Source of the DNA: Fontibacillus phaseoli
GTDB taxonomy: Bacteria > Bacillota > Bacilli > Paenibacillales > Paenibacillaceae
Direction of reading: 5' to 3'
Assembly: GCF_003337355.1 (NCBI RefSeq)
Contig: NZ_QPJW01000017.1
Location: 23,404-87,403 of the forward strand
Length of the DNA: 64,000 bases
The notes below the pieces were generated by a model that was not told where the DNA came from, made no database searches, and was given only the letters and a program-made list of their open reading frames with translations. The translations under genes were made by a program, and so were the position numbers. How positions within the stretch are numbered: position 1 is the first letter of the stretch; each line of letters begins with the position of its first letter. Positions 17,196 through 25,766 of the stretch are shown in pieces.

Positions 17196-18149
17196 GTATA
17201 TATCCCCTTTTTCATTATATTGATAATGATTATCATTATTAATATAACGATGCTGGGACATCCCGCCAATGGAGGATATGAATGTAATCCATGGAGAATC
17301 TGAATCCTCGTTGCCTAAAGACGCTTCGGCTTTATACTGTCCGGGAGTCAGCCCGGTCTGCTTTTTAAACACCCTGTTAAAGTAAAATACATCCGTATAG
17401 CCGACAGCGGAAGCGATCTCCTGCGCGCTCGCCCCGGTGCCGGACAGCATCTCCTTCGCTTTGTCGATCCGTACCTGGATGACATAGTCGATGGGACTTT
17501 TCCCCGTACGCTGCCTGAACTGCTTGGAAAGATACTGCATGCTGTAGTTCCACTTCTTGGCGAGCATTTCCAGGGAAATGGGCTCATTGTAATGCTTGTG
17601 AATGTAATGAAGGATCTGTTCCGCCACATCGAGAGGTTTGGAGGGACTTTCCCCTAGCTGAAGCTGACGGATATGCTCGTAAACGAACTCATAAAATCGG
17701 GATTTGGCGTAAAGTTGGTTCAGTGCGGGCACATACCCCCGATCCCAATCCGAATACATCGCCCGGACAATCTGAAACAGAACGACGGGGGCTTCCGGGA
17801 TCCAGACGCTGGTTTGCTTCATCGGGTTCTTGGATGGCGAAAGTTTCTTGACCTTGCCAGTCCGCGCATAAATTTCTCCTTGATAATATATGGCGTAATA
17901 TTCGATTTCTTCGTCGCTTGCTTCTATGGATAAAAAGGCGCCCTTACCGGCATGCAATAGACAGAACCCGTCAATGCCATGATTGGACTTATCCAGCCGC
18001 AGGCTGCCTTTCCCGCGCACCATAAGCAAATACCCGCTGGACGCGAACAAAGAAGTTTCCTGACCCCATGGCCTTACCGCCGAATGCCGGATTTCCGTAA
18101 TCTGGATCAGCGCATGATTCCAGAAATCCGCATATTCCTCCCAATCCAA
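16173..18149 (-). CDS. AraC-family regulator, frame open into lipoprotein
   Basis: An N-terminal cupin-like sensing region (residues 1-150) and a C-terminal AraC double HTH (about 175-275; ISLEMLAKKWNYSMQYLSKQF and AQEIASAVGYTDVFYFNRVF) form a regulator that would normally end near residue 290. No stop is met: about 30 codons that overlap a Fur-box promoter lead straight into the lipoprotein (16173-17195). B. subtilis Btr is a natural AraC/siderophore-binding fusion, but it has no internal signal peptide. The stop may have been lost or a frameshift may lie near 17250-17290; a shift into one other frame gives TAA just before the Fur box. TTG at 18149 was chosen for GGGAGGG seven bases upstream. 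Confidence 0.7.
   Translation of the reverse strand: MDWEEYADFWNHALIQITEIRHSAVRPWGQETSLFASSGYLLMVRGKGSLRLDKSNHGIDGFCLLHAGKGAFLSIEASDEEIEYYAIYYQGEIYARTGKVKKLSPSKNPMKQTSVWIPEAPVVLFQIVRAMYSDWDRGYVPALNQLYAKSRFYEFVYEHIRQLQLGESPSKPLDVAEQILHYIHKHYNEPISLEMLAKKWNYSMQYLSKQFRQRTGKSPIDYVIQVRIDKAKEMLSGTGASAQEIASAVGYTDVFYFNRVFKKQTGLTPGQYKAEASLGNEDSDSPWITFISSIGGMSQHRYINNDNHYQYNEKGDIYMFNGSRSTRLLTFMLCFTLMLTACSGGGAAENRNSAANAAGQEAETTGQENNGSQASDTAGTRKVSTVMGEVEVPAEPKRVVADWYLGDILALDVMPVGVSKTLLDYGAFLKPLVPASVEDIGRDGQVSLEKVMTLAPDLIITWDQEAYENYSKIAPTVVFDSTQYSDIHEEITAMGEILNKQDKAKEWLADFDRRKEAARSKIDQVIPEGATFTIVDYVTVEKFAMVVGDLGERGGKAIYQILGLTPAPKVKSELIDKKESRVELSWETVGDYVGDYVIVLVNEGQEPPKLPSTWTSLPAVTHNRVYEIEMKKYFASDPMSALLQAEEIADKLAGNTKN
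17214..17242 (-). promoter_or_regulatory. Fur-controlled promoter of lipoprotein gene
   Basis: TGATAATGATTATCA at 17221-17235 is an exact match to the Bacillus 7-1-7 Fur box. On minus it fills the 17-base spacer between TTAATA and TATAAT (17214-17219). An alternative TTGGCG/TTATAT pair would put the box at the start site. In both cases Fur with iron should block transcription. The whole site is inside an open reading frame. Confidence 0.8.
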
Positions 18150-18182
18150 GGTCAACCCTCCCAAGTACCGTATAGTAATTAA

Positions 18183-18258
18183 GCTTCATATTAATCAAGC
18201 CTGATAGGTAGTTAAGCTTCATAAGTAATAAGTTCCATAAGTAATAAGCTTCATTCTA
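18183..18258 (-). repeat. Four direct repeats ahead of AraC gene
   Basis: Read on minus, ATGAAGCTTA-TTAC-like units occur four times between the Fur box and the regulator start: ATGAAGCTTATTAC, ATGGAACTTATTAC, ATGAAGCTTAACTAC and ATGAAGCTTAATTAC. The first three are in close tandem at about 16-base spacing. AraC-type activators commonly bind direct repeats, so these may be its own operator; that is inference. Confidence 0.55.
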
Positions 18259-18260
18259 AT

Positions 18261-18275
18261 TGATAACGATTATCA
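18261..18275. promoter_or_regulatory. Fur box upstream of AraC regulator
   Basis: TGATAACGATTATCA matches the TGATAATNATTATCA consensus at all but one base. It lies between the AraC gene (minus) and the PBP gene (plus) and is closer to the AraC side. It implies iron repression of the whole siderophore cluster. Confidence 0.75.
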
Positions 18276-18438
18276 TCGTCAACGAAACAAGATAATTGGT
18301 CCTTTTGCCCTTTATGAATAACCTTAATAATCTGTCCCATACTAGAATTATCCAGCATCTACATGTTGCGAAATTAACGCTATATCCGGCGTTTTTCCCT
18401 TTAATTATCCGGGCCGGGAGTAAAAGAGGAGGTCCCTA

Positions 18439-20502
18439 ATGCATAAACTTGTCCGCAGCCAGCGCAAACCGCCACGCAGCCGGCTTCTGAGGCTGATGAA
18501 ATATACCTTGTACTCCGGCTTATTTGGAGCGGCGTTTCTCGGCATTGTACTGTTATATTTATCGCAAACCAGCCTTCCTCCGGCGGATTCGGCCAAAAAT
18601 TCGCAGCTGATCGACCTCAACGGACAGGCTGTTACCGTTTTTTCAAGCAGCGAGCGCAACCGGAAGTATGTGGATCTGGATGAGATATCGCCGTGGTTGA
18701 TCAAAGCGACTTTGGCGGTGGAGGACCGGAAATTTTATGATCATTACGGTTTTGATATTAAGGGGATGCTGCGGGCACTGTTGGTCAATCTGAAAGAAAT
18801 GGACAAAGTCCAGGGAGCCAGCACGCTTAGCCAGCAATTGGCCCGGAATCTGTATCTCTCCCACGAACGAACCTGGTCACGCAAGCTAAAAGAAGCCAAA
18901 CTCACGGCGCAGCTTGAAATGAAATACAGTAAAGATGAAATCTTGAATATGTACCTTAACGAGATTTATTACGGGCGCGGAGCGTACGGCATTGAAGCGG
19001 CGTCACAAATGTATTTCGGCAAGTCCGCCAAGGATCTCGATCTGGCCGAAAGCTCTATTTTGGCCGGCATCCCCAAAGGACCTACCTATTATTCTCCCTA
19101 CAACCATATGAAAAACGCCAAGGACCGGCAAAAAATCATTTTGGCCGCCATGGTCGAGACTGGATTGATTACGCAAGAACAAGCCGACGAGGCCTATAAC
19201 CAGCTGTTGTCCTTCCAATCTCCGCAGCAGCGGACCCGCACCGAGGAAGCCCCCTATTTCCGGGATTACATCCGGAACATTGTGGTGCATGAGCTGGGTT
19301 TTGAAGAAAGTATGCTGGAGCATGGCGGGCTGCGTATCTATACGACGCTGGACATGGACGCGCAGCGCGCCGCCGAGGCCGCCGTAGCTTCGGAGCTTCA
19401 GAACAGCCCCGACTTGGAGGCGGCGCTCGTATCCATCGATCCGCGGAACGGGTATGTGAAAGCCCTCGTCGGCGGGGCGAATTACAGAGTGAGCCAGTAT
19501 AATCACGTGTTTGCCACCACCCGGCAGCCCGGCTCCAGCTTCAAACCGATTATGTATCTGGCGGCGCTGGAATCGAAAAAAATGACCGCTGTCAGCACAT
19601 TTAACAGCCAGCCCACGCTGTTCCACTATGACGATAACCGGAAGACGTACAGTCCGAAAAACTATGGGGACAAGTATCTTGGGGAAATCGATATGCGCAA
19701 AGCGATTGCGGCATCGGACAATATTTACGCGGTTAACACCATTCTAACCGTGGGGGCCGAACAAGTGATTCAGTTGGGCAAAAAAATGGGAATCACCAGC
19801 CCGCTGGAACCCGTGCCTTCATTAGCGCTGGGCACTTCCCCGATCAGCCCGTTCGAAATGGCCGCCGCGTTTTCCGTCATCAGCAATCAAGGGCGAAAGG
19901 TAACGCCTGTCGCCGTGCTGAAAATTACGAATGAGGAAGGGCATACGCTCTATAAAGCTCCTCAAATGAAGGAGCAGGAGCAAGTGATCGAGCCGGCCGC
20001 CGCCTATGTGCTTACGCAGCTGATGGAAAGCGTGTTTGAAATCGGCGGCACCGGCAACCGGGTATCCGCCGAGATTAAGCGGCCTGTGGCCGGCAAGACC
20101 GGAACGACCAGTACGGACGCGTGGCTGGTCGGCTTTACGCCGGAGCTGTCGACGGCCGTTTGGGTCGGCTACGACAAGGGCAAGACGCTCGGCACGGCTG
20201 AGTCGCGCCGGGCTGCGCCGATCTTCGCCAAGTTTATGGAGAACGCGCTGGAAAAGGTGCCGCCGAAAATTTTTCCGATACCGGACGGCGTAGTTAGCGT
20301 CTACATCGACTCCGCCACCGGCAAGCTCGCGACCGCCGACTGCCCGGACAAGAAGCTGGAGGTATTCTTGCAAGGTACGGAGCCGACCGAATTCTGCACC
20401 GAACACGGTGAAGGCGAACAGCCTGCCGAGCCGCTGCCGGTCAAGGACAAATCGGAAAGCCACTCCTGGTGGAGCGATTTGAAACGCTGGTGGATGGATT
20501 AG
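18439..20502 (+). CDS. Class A penicillin-binding protein (PBP1A family)
   Basis: Bifunctional peptidoglycan synthase, 687 residues. A short basic cytoplasmic tail is followed by one membrane helix (about residues 22-43). The GT51 transglycosylase domain has VEDRKFYDHYGFD (catalytic Glu95), GASTLSQQLARN and LNEIYYGRGAYGIEAAS. The transpeptidase domain has GSSFKP (Ser-x-x-Lys), SDN and KTGTT. AGGAGG precedes the ATG. It polymerises and cross-links glycan strands outside the membrane. It is divergent from the siderophore cluster and has no obvious partner. Confidence 0.93.
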   Translation: MHKLVRSQRKPPRSRLLRLMKYTLYSGLFGAAFLGIVLLYLSQTSLPPADSAKNSQLIDLNGQAVTVFSSSERNRKYVDLDEISPWLIKATLAVEDRKFYDHYGFDIKGMLRALLVNLKEMDKVQGASTLSQQLARNLYLSHERTWSRKLKEAKLTAQLEMKYSKDEILNMYLNEIYYGRGAYGIEAASQMYFGKSAKDLDLAESSILAGIPKGPTYYSPYNHMKNAKDRQKIILAAMVETGLITQEQADEAYNQLLSFQSPQQRTRTEEAPYFRDYIRNIVVHELGFEESMLEHGGLRIYTTLDMDAQRAAEAAVASELQNSPDLEAALVSIDPRNGYVKALVGGANYRVSQYNHVFATTRQPGSSFKPIMYLAALESKKMTAVSTFNSQPTLFHYDDNRKTYSPKNYGDKYLGEIDMRKAIAASDNIYAVNTILTVGAEQVIQLGKKMGITSPLEPVPSLALGTSPISPFEMAAAFSVISNQGRKVTPVAVLKITNEEGHTLYKAPQMKEQEQVIEPAAAYVLTQLMESVFEIGGTGNRVSAEIKRPVAGKTGTTSTDAWLVGFTPELSTAVWVGYDKGKTLGTAESRRAAPIFAKFMENALEKVPPKIFPIPDGVVSVYIDSATGKLATADCPDKKLEVFLQGTEPTEFCTEHGEGEQPAEPLPVKDKSESHSWWSDLKRWWMD

Positions 20503-20541
20503 AACGGCGAGGAGTACAGTTAGAGTTTTGCCGAAGTGAGA

Positions 20542-20692
20542 AGTTGGTGCGCGTTGAATGAACTCACTCGTGGTGAAGTTACTTGTGCTATAGAATAAAT
20601 ACCTTGCCTGGAATGGTAGTTGGTGTGCGGCAGTTGAACTCTCTCGAGGATAGGTTGCTTGTGTGCTGAATTAAGTACCGTCCGCAAGCGCC
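20542..20692 (+). repeat. Diverged tandem duplication
   Basis: Two units of about 76 bases begin with AGTTGGTG at 20542 and 20618. They share the scattered blocks GAACTC-CTCG, GTT-CTTGTG and AAT-A-TACC. There is no ORF and no hairpin in it. It fills the space between the PBP gene and the palindrome element at 20698. Confidence 0.45.
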
Positions 20693-20697
20693 GCAAC

Positions 20698-20886
20698 ATT
20701 AAATGGATTTCCTACAGTTAATTTGACCCGATTCGGCTGCTGGATTGGATTAGATGGAGAACCTCCATCTAATTCGGAGTAAAGTCAGCCAAATCAGCAA
20801 AAACGCGGAATTAACTGTAGGTTTTCCAGTTAATTGACCTTCGAGGGCCTTTTGCTCAAAATTAACTGCATATTTTCCAGTTAATT
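20698..20886. repeat. Four-palindrome intergenic element, copy A
   Basis: Four palindromic units start at 20698, 20749, 20809 and 20860 (spacings 51, 60, 51). Typical unit: ATTAACTG, a short asymmetric loop with TAGGTTTT, then CCAGTTAAT. Unit 2 is ATTAGATGG/CCATCTAAT, where both arms changed together. Unit 1 has the loop in the opposite orientation to units 3 and 4. Related elements with the same spacing lie at 37569 and 63320. It contains no ORF. The function is unknown. Confidence 0.75.
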
Positions 20887-21067
20887 TTGCATCACAGGCG
20901 GCTCTCCGATTGCCGGGGCAATCGGGGGGGCAGTCGCTCGACTTGCGCTCCAAACAGCAGTTTTTATAATATAAAGGTAAACCTGACAGGGGTTGAACGT
21001 CATTCCGGGGTCTCTAAGCAAACACTTCCGGAATGGCGAAAATCCGAGAGAGAGGAGGCCTGAGTCT

Positions 21068-21757
21068 ATGAAGTCTATGCCTAGCAACTTTAGCGCGGGA
21101 GGCCTACTCCCGCTTTCTTTTTATGCCGTTTCGGCGCTGAAGGCGGCGCCCCGGTTGCTGGGGCAGACGCTCGTCCGCGAGACCGAAGAAGGCGAGATCC
21201 GCTGCCGGATCGTTGAGACGGAGAGCTACGGCGGCGTAGAGGATAAGGGGAGCCATGCGTACGGGGGCCGGAGGACGGCCCGTACCGAGATTATGTTTGG
21301 CGAGGGCGGAGCCGCCTATATTTATTTGATTTACGGCATGTACCACTGCCTGAATGTGGTCACAGGGCCGCAGGACGACCCGCAGGCCGTCCTGATCCGG
21401 GCCGTGGAGCCGCTGACGCCGGGAGACGAGGACCTTATGCGCGCCTATCGCGGATCCCTTGCCCGCCGGCCAATGGACTTGTCGGGGGGACCAGGCAAAT
21501 TATGCCGGGCCCTTAACATCGACAAGTCGCTTAATGGCGTGCTGCTGCACAGCGGCGACAGCCCGCTGCGGCTGGAAGCAGCGGGCACCCCGGCCGAGCC
21601 GCCGGCCCGGGACGACGGCTCGGATATCATCCTTGCGGCGCCGCGCATCAACATCGCCTATGCGGCGGAATACGCCGAAGTGCCTTGGCGCTTCTATTAC
21701 CAGGACAACCCGTATGTCTCGGTTGTCGACAAAAACAGGGCATTCCTTATTAACTAA
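21068..21757 (+). CDS. DNA-3-methyladenine glycosylase (AAG/MPG family)
   Basis: Base-excision repair enzyme that removes alkylated purines. 229 residues; the AAG fold is recognised by RIVETESYGG (with the catalytic Glu), SHAYGG, GEGGAAYIYLIYGMYHCLNVVTG and LSGGPGKLCRAL. The ATG at 21068 has AGGAGG nine bases upstream; the open frame extends to 20993 but lacks a ribosome site there. Its stop codon lies in a terminator loop facing cheB. Confidence 0.93.
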   Translation: MKSMPSNFSAGGLLPLSFYAVSALKAAPRLLGQTLVRETEEGEIRCRIVETESYGGVEDKGSHAYGGRRTARTEIMFGEGGAAYIYLIYGMYHCLNVVTGPQDDPQAVLIRAVEPLTPGDEDLMRAYRGSLARRPMDLSGGPGKLCRALNIDKSLNGVLLHSGDSPLRLEAAGTPAEPPARDDGSDIILAAPRINIAYAAEYAEVPWRFYYQDNPYVSVVDKNRAFLIN

Positions 21758-21767
21758 GGAATGTCCC
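21731..21767. terminator. Terminator, glycosylase/cheB
   Basis: GGGCATTCCTTA (21738-21749) pairs with TAAGGAATGTCCC (21755-21767), with one G-U-type position. The A run at 21731-21735 gives T residues on minus after the hairpin, so it is best for the cheB side. It includes the stop codon of the plus gene. Confidence 0.75.
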
Positions 21768-21772
21768 CGTTA

Positions 21773-22837
21773 TCAAACCTTTGTCAATTGCCGGATTTTT
21801 GCGGCAATTACGGTCACAGGCACGACGTGGTCGACGCAATTGAGACTGATCGCCGCCCGCGGCATGCCGAACACCACGCAGGTGTCCTGGGCTTCCGCAA
21901 TTGTGGATTCGGCCCCCTGCCGCTTGGCCTGCGCCATCGCCCTTGCGCCGTCGCTGCCCATGCCGGTCATCAGCACGTAGTGCTTCTTTAATCCCGGCAA
22001 AGCGGATACCGAGTCGAACATGACGTCCACCGAAGGACGATGGCCGTTTTGTGGTGGTTCCTGGTGCAAAACAATACGAAACTCGTCTTTCTTCCTAACC
22101 AGCGTCATATGATAGCCGCCGGGTGCAATATAGGCGGTTCCCCCTTGCACCAGCTGCCCGTCCTCCGCTTCCACGACCCGGATCCGGCATAAGTTGTTCA
22201 GTCGCTGAGCTAAAGACAGCGTGAACTTCGGCGGCATATGTTGTACAACAAGAACGGGGTACGGAAAATCCGCCGGCAGTCCCGTCAGCACCGTCTCCAA
22301 GGCTTTCGGACCGCCCGTCGATGTGCCAATCGCCACGATTTGACGGAACTCTTTGGCCCCATCCGAGACAACGCGCTTGGGCTCCCATGCGGCCTGCGGG
22401 GTTCCCCCGCGGCGTGCGGCAATCAACACCGAAAGCTGCGTCCGGGCCGCTGCCTTGATCTTGCCAACGATCTCTTCCCGGGCCCCGACCAGACCCGTGC
22501 CGACGGCTCCGGAAGGCTTCGGTATAAAATCAACCGCCCCGCTTTGTAGCGCCGTGATCGTTTCTTCGGCTCCTTCCCTAGTGAGGGAGCTGAGCATAAT
22601 GACCCGCGTCGGCAGTTCCTCCATGATTTTTCCCAGCGCTTCGATTCCGTTCATTTCCGGCATTTCAATATCCATCGTCACTACATCGGGCCGCAGCTCT
22701 TTGACCATCCTGACGCCCTCGGCCCCGTTGCGGGCCGTGCCGACGACCTGAATATCCTCATCCTCTTCCACCAGCCGAACGATCATCCTGCGCATAAACA
22801 ACGAGTCGTCAACGACGAGTACTTTAATTTTCCCCAT
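21773..22837 (-). CDS. cheB: Chemotaxis methylesterase/glutaminase CheB
   Basis: Removes methyl groups from chemoreceptors and deamidates glutamines. 354 residues: receiver domain with Asp10/11 and phospho-acceptor Asp56 (TMDIEMPEMNG), then the esterase domain with the catalytic Ser in IGTSTGGPKALE, His in VVQHMPPKFT and Asp in MTGMGSDGARAM. It is last in the che operon, after cheR, so the opposing enzymes are made together. Confidence 0.95.
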   Translation of the reverse strand: MGKIKVLVVDDSLFMRRMIVRLVEEDEDIQVVGTARNGAEGVRMVKELRPDVVTMDIEMPEMNGIEALGKIMEELPTRVIMLSSLTREGAEETITALQSGAVDFIPKPSGAVGTGLVGAREEIVGKIKAAARTQLSVLIAARRGGTPQAAWEPKRVVSDGAKEFRQIVAIGTSTGGPKALETVLTGLPADFPYPVLVVQHMPPKFTLSLAQRLNNLCRIRVVEAEDGQLVQGGTAYIAPGGYHMTLVRKKDEFRIVLHQEPPQNGHRPSVDVMFDSVSALPGLKKHYVLMTGMGSDGARAMAQAKRQGAESTIAEAQDTCVVFGMPRAAISLNCVDHVVPVTVIAAKIRQLTKV

Positions 22838-22866
22838 GACTGGTATCTTCCTTTAGTTAAATTGAA

Positions 22867-23658
22867 TTATTGCTTTCTGTAAAAAAAGGTTTCCGTTGCT
22901 TCCAACCCATACAGATGCGGTTGAAAAATCTGCTCCGTTCCCCCGATGAATAAGTAACCGCCCGGCTTCAAAGCCTGGCTAAACTTAGCAAAGATACTCT
23001 CTTTCGCTTCATCCGTAAAATAAATCAGCACGTTCCGGCAAACGATCAGGTCGAACCCCGTTTCATAACGGTCGGCAAGCAAGTTATGCTGCTTAAACTG
23101 CACGCAACGCTTTACTTCATCCGAGATCAGGTACCGTTCGTCGTATTTCCTGAAAAAATGGTTCAAATGCGCTTTGGGTACATCCTTGACCGCTGCCGCC
23201 TGATAGTTCCCGATTTTCGCCCTTCCAATGGCATTCTGATCCAAATCCGTTGCCAACAGCTGAATTTCCTTCAAATTCATAAATTCGGATAACAGCATCG
23301 TTATGGAATACGGCTCCTCTCCCGTTGAGCAGGCCGCACTCCAGCATTTCAGCCTCGGGCTGCGTTTCAGCAGTTCGGGCAGGACTTTACCCCTCAGCAC
23401 GTCCCATCTTTGCGGGTTCCGAAAAAATTCCGATACGTTGATCGTCATCTGATCCAGAAATTCGCCATACAGTGCAGGCTGGGCTGAAAATGCATTATAA
23501 AAGTCAACAAAACTGTCATAGCCTCTTCTCTCGCGCAGGCTGCTCAATCTACGTTTCATTTGCGGTTCTTTATATAAAGCCAAATCAATGCCGGACTTTG
23601 TCTTTACGAGCTGGACAAACCGTGCAAAATCTTGATCCGGCTGCAGAGAGGTTACCAT
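22867..23658 (-). CDS. cheR: Chemotaxis methyltransferase CheR
   Basis: Methylates receptor glutamates using S-adenosylmethionine. 263 residues: N-terminal helical domain, then a methyltransferase domain with WSAACSTGEEPYSI (SAM loop), LLATDLDQ and LIVCRNVLIYF. Full length. It sits between cheA and cheB. Confidence 0.95.
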   Translation of the reverse strand: MVTSLQPDQDFARFVQLVKTKSGIDLALYKEPQMKRRLSSLRERRGYDSFVDFYNAFSAQPALYGEFLDQMTINVSEFFRNPQRWDVLRGKVLPELLKRSPRLKCWSAACSTGEEPYSITMLLSEFMNLKEIQLLATDLDQNAIGRAKIGNYQAAAVKDVPKAHLNHFFRKYDERYLISDEVKRCVQFKQHNLLADRYETGFDLIVCRNVLIYFTDEAKESIFAKFSQALKPGGYLFIGGTEQIFQPHLYGLEATETFFYRKQ

Positions 23659-23679
23659 CCTCGCCTTCGCCTCCTTTTT

Positions 23680-25752
23680 TTATGACACGGTTTTACCGCC
23701 GATCTTACTGATAATTCCCACTATTTCCATAATCAGCGCAACGCTTCCGTCACCGAGAATCGTTCCGCCTGCAATGCCGGTCACTTTGCCTATATAGGAG
23801 CCAAGCGACTTGATTACGATTTCCTGATTACCGATTAGTTCATCCACTACCAAAGCCAGACGCTTCTCCGCCGATCCAACAATGACAAGGGAAATATTCT
23901 GCTTGGAGTGTTCCGTTACCGGCAAATGAAAGTACTCATGAATCCGGGCGACCGGAATGACCTGATTGCGAAGCAAAATGACCGATTGTCCCCGCACCGT
24001 AACGATATCCTCCCGCGTGACTCTGACGATTTCCGAAATATTGCTCATGGGGATAATGTAAGTTTGTCCCGCTAGTTTGACAAGAAGCCCATCAATAATG
24101 GCCAGAGTCAAAGGCAGTTTGATTTTGAATGTTGTCCCCTTGCCGATTACCGTATGAATTTCGATCAGTCCGTTCAGCTTCTCAATGTGGCTCTTGACGA
24201 TGTCCATCCCGACGCCACGGCCGGAAACGTCGCTGACGACCGCTGCCATAGAGAACCCCGGCCGGAAAATCAATTCGACCGCTTCCGGCTCCGACAAATA
24301 CGAAGCCTCCTCTTGCGTAATTACACCTTTGGCCATCGCGGAAGCTTTGACTTTCTCCGCGTGGATTCCGGCTCCATCGTCTTCCACGTAGATGACGACC
24401 TGGTTATCTTCATGAGCAGCCCGTATGGTTAGCGTCCCTTTCGGCGATTTGCCGGCTGCCTCGCGCACCCCGGGAGCCTCGATGCCATGGTCTACCGCAT
24501 TTCGAATTAAATGGATCAACGGATCGGCAATTTCTTCAATCAGCGTCCGGTCGAGCTCGGTATCCTTTCCTTCGATGACCAGCTCGATTTCTTTGCCCAA
24601 ATCCCGCGACAGATCGCGAATCATCCGCGGAAACCGGTTAAAGAGCTGCTCAATCGGAAGCATCCGGGTCTTCATCACGCTCTCCTGCAAATCTCCGATA
24701 ATTCGCGATAAATGGTCGGAAATATGCCCCAGTTCCTCCACCGAGTCATCCGTAAACCGCCTTCTCTGGATACGTTCTACTTGATGAATCCGGGTTTGGT
24801 CAATGACCAGTTCACCGACCAGATTCATTAAATGCTCCAGCCGCTCGACATTAACTCGAATCGTCTGCTGCTTGGTCTTTGCAGGAGAGGAAGCATCCTC
24901 TTGCCCCGCCGTTTTAGGAGCGGATAACACCGGAGAAGGCTGAACGAGCTCGATTTCTTCCGTGGATACGGGCTCGATCCGCACCGTTTCCACATCCATT
25001 AAATCCATGGTTAGTGCCCGCAGTTCTTCCCGGTTGCGTTGGCCCGCATGGAGGTAGGCGATCTCGGTCGGTTCCGAGCTATGCTCCTCCATATCTTCCA
25101 GCTCCGGATGGGTATATAACACTTCGCCCCACTCGGCCAGACTGGACTGAATCACAAAGGCCCGCGCGCCCTTGATCGGGCAGGAGCTTGAAATCCGAAC
25201 AAAGATCCAGTTTACCTGCCGGCCCTGATCCTGGCATTCACTTACTTTGAGCCGGGTATCGAGTAAAAGAACCGGCTTTACGGAACTCGTCCGCAAAGGG
25301 GCGGATTCCATTTTGTCAGCCACCGGTTGAACCGGCGAAACAGCTTGTTCGACTCCTTGCCTCACCTCTTCCGCCCCGTTTGCAAAACTATGCAATTCCT
25401 GAACACAGGCAGAGATATCGATCCCTGTGCCGCCTCCGCCGTCCACGATGTCTAATTTCAGCAGCTTCAGGTGATCTAAGGCATGGAATAAGCGATCGAT
25501 CAAGGCTCCGGTTACGGCACGTTTTCCGCTTCGGACCAGATCCAGCAACTGCTCCATCTCATGGGTCAACTGCTTCATTACATCAAAGCCCATGGCCGCC
25601 GAGGAACCTTTTAGCGTATGCGCCGCGCGGAACAAGCTCTGCACGACGCCATGGGAATTCTCTTCCCGCTCCAGCTTCAGTATTTCCTCATCCATCAATT
25701 GCAGCTGTTCTTCAAGCTCCTCCAGAAAAACCTCTCTATATTCAGATAGCAC
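23680..25752 (-). CDS. cheA: Chemotaxis histidine kinase CheA
   Basis: Cytoplasmic kinase that phosphorylates CheY and CheB in response to receptors; 690 residues. The Hpt domain has phospho-His45 (FRAAHTLKGSSAAMGF). A variable linker and response-regulator-binding region follows. The dimerisation helices and ATPase domain carry HLIRNAVDHGIE, DDGAGI and GRGVGMDIVKSHIEKL, and a C-terminal CheW-like domain follows. The upstream cheW product couples it to receptors. Confidence 0.96.
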   Translation of the reverse strand: MLSEYREVFLEELEEQLQLMDEEILKLEREENSHGVVQSLFRAAHTLKGSSAAMGFDVMKQLTHEMEQLLDLVRSGKRAVTGALIDRLFHALDHLKLLKLDIVDGGGGTGIDISACVQELHSFANGAEEVRQGVEQAVSPVQPVADKMESAPLRTSSVKPVLLLDTRLKVSECQDQGRQVNWIFVRISSSCPIKGARAFVIQSSLAEWGEVLYTHPELEDMEEHSSEPTEIAYLHAGQRNREELRALTMDLMDVETVRIEPVSTEEIELVQPSPVLSAPKTAGQEDASSPAKTKQQTIRVNVERLEHLMNLVGELVIDQTRIHQVERIQRRRFTDDSVEELGHISDHLSRIIGDLQESVMKTRMLPIEQLFNRFPRMIRDLSRDLGKEIELVIEGKDTELDRTLIEEIADPLIHLIRNAVDHGIEAPGVREAAGKSPKGTLTIRAAHEDNQVVIYVEDDGAGIHAEKVKASAMAKGVITQEEASYLSEPEAVELIFRPGFSMAAVVSDVSGRGVGMDIVKSHIEKLNGLIEIHTVIGKGTTFKIKLPLTLAIIDGLLVKLAGQTYIIPMSNISEIVRVTREDIVTVRGQSVILLRNQVIPVARIHEYFHLPVTEHSKQNISLVIVGSAEKRLALVVDELIGNQEIVIKSLGSYIGKVTGIAGGTILGDGSVALIMEIVGIISKIGGKTVS

Positions 25753-25766
25753 GACAATATGCCTCC

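Noticed and set aside
20698..20886. CRISPR array
   Set aside because: Units are palindromic, only four, spaced unevenly (51-60-51) with conserved parts between, and no cas genes are present.
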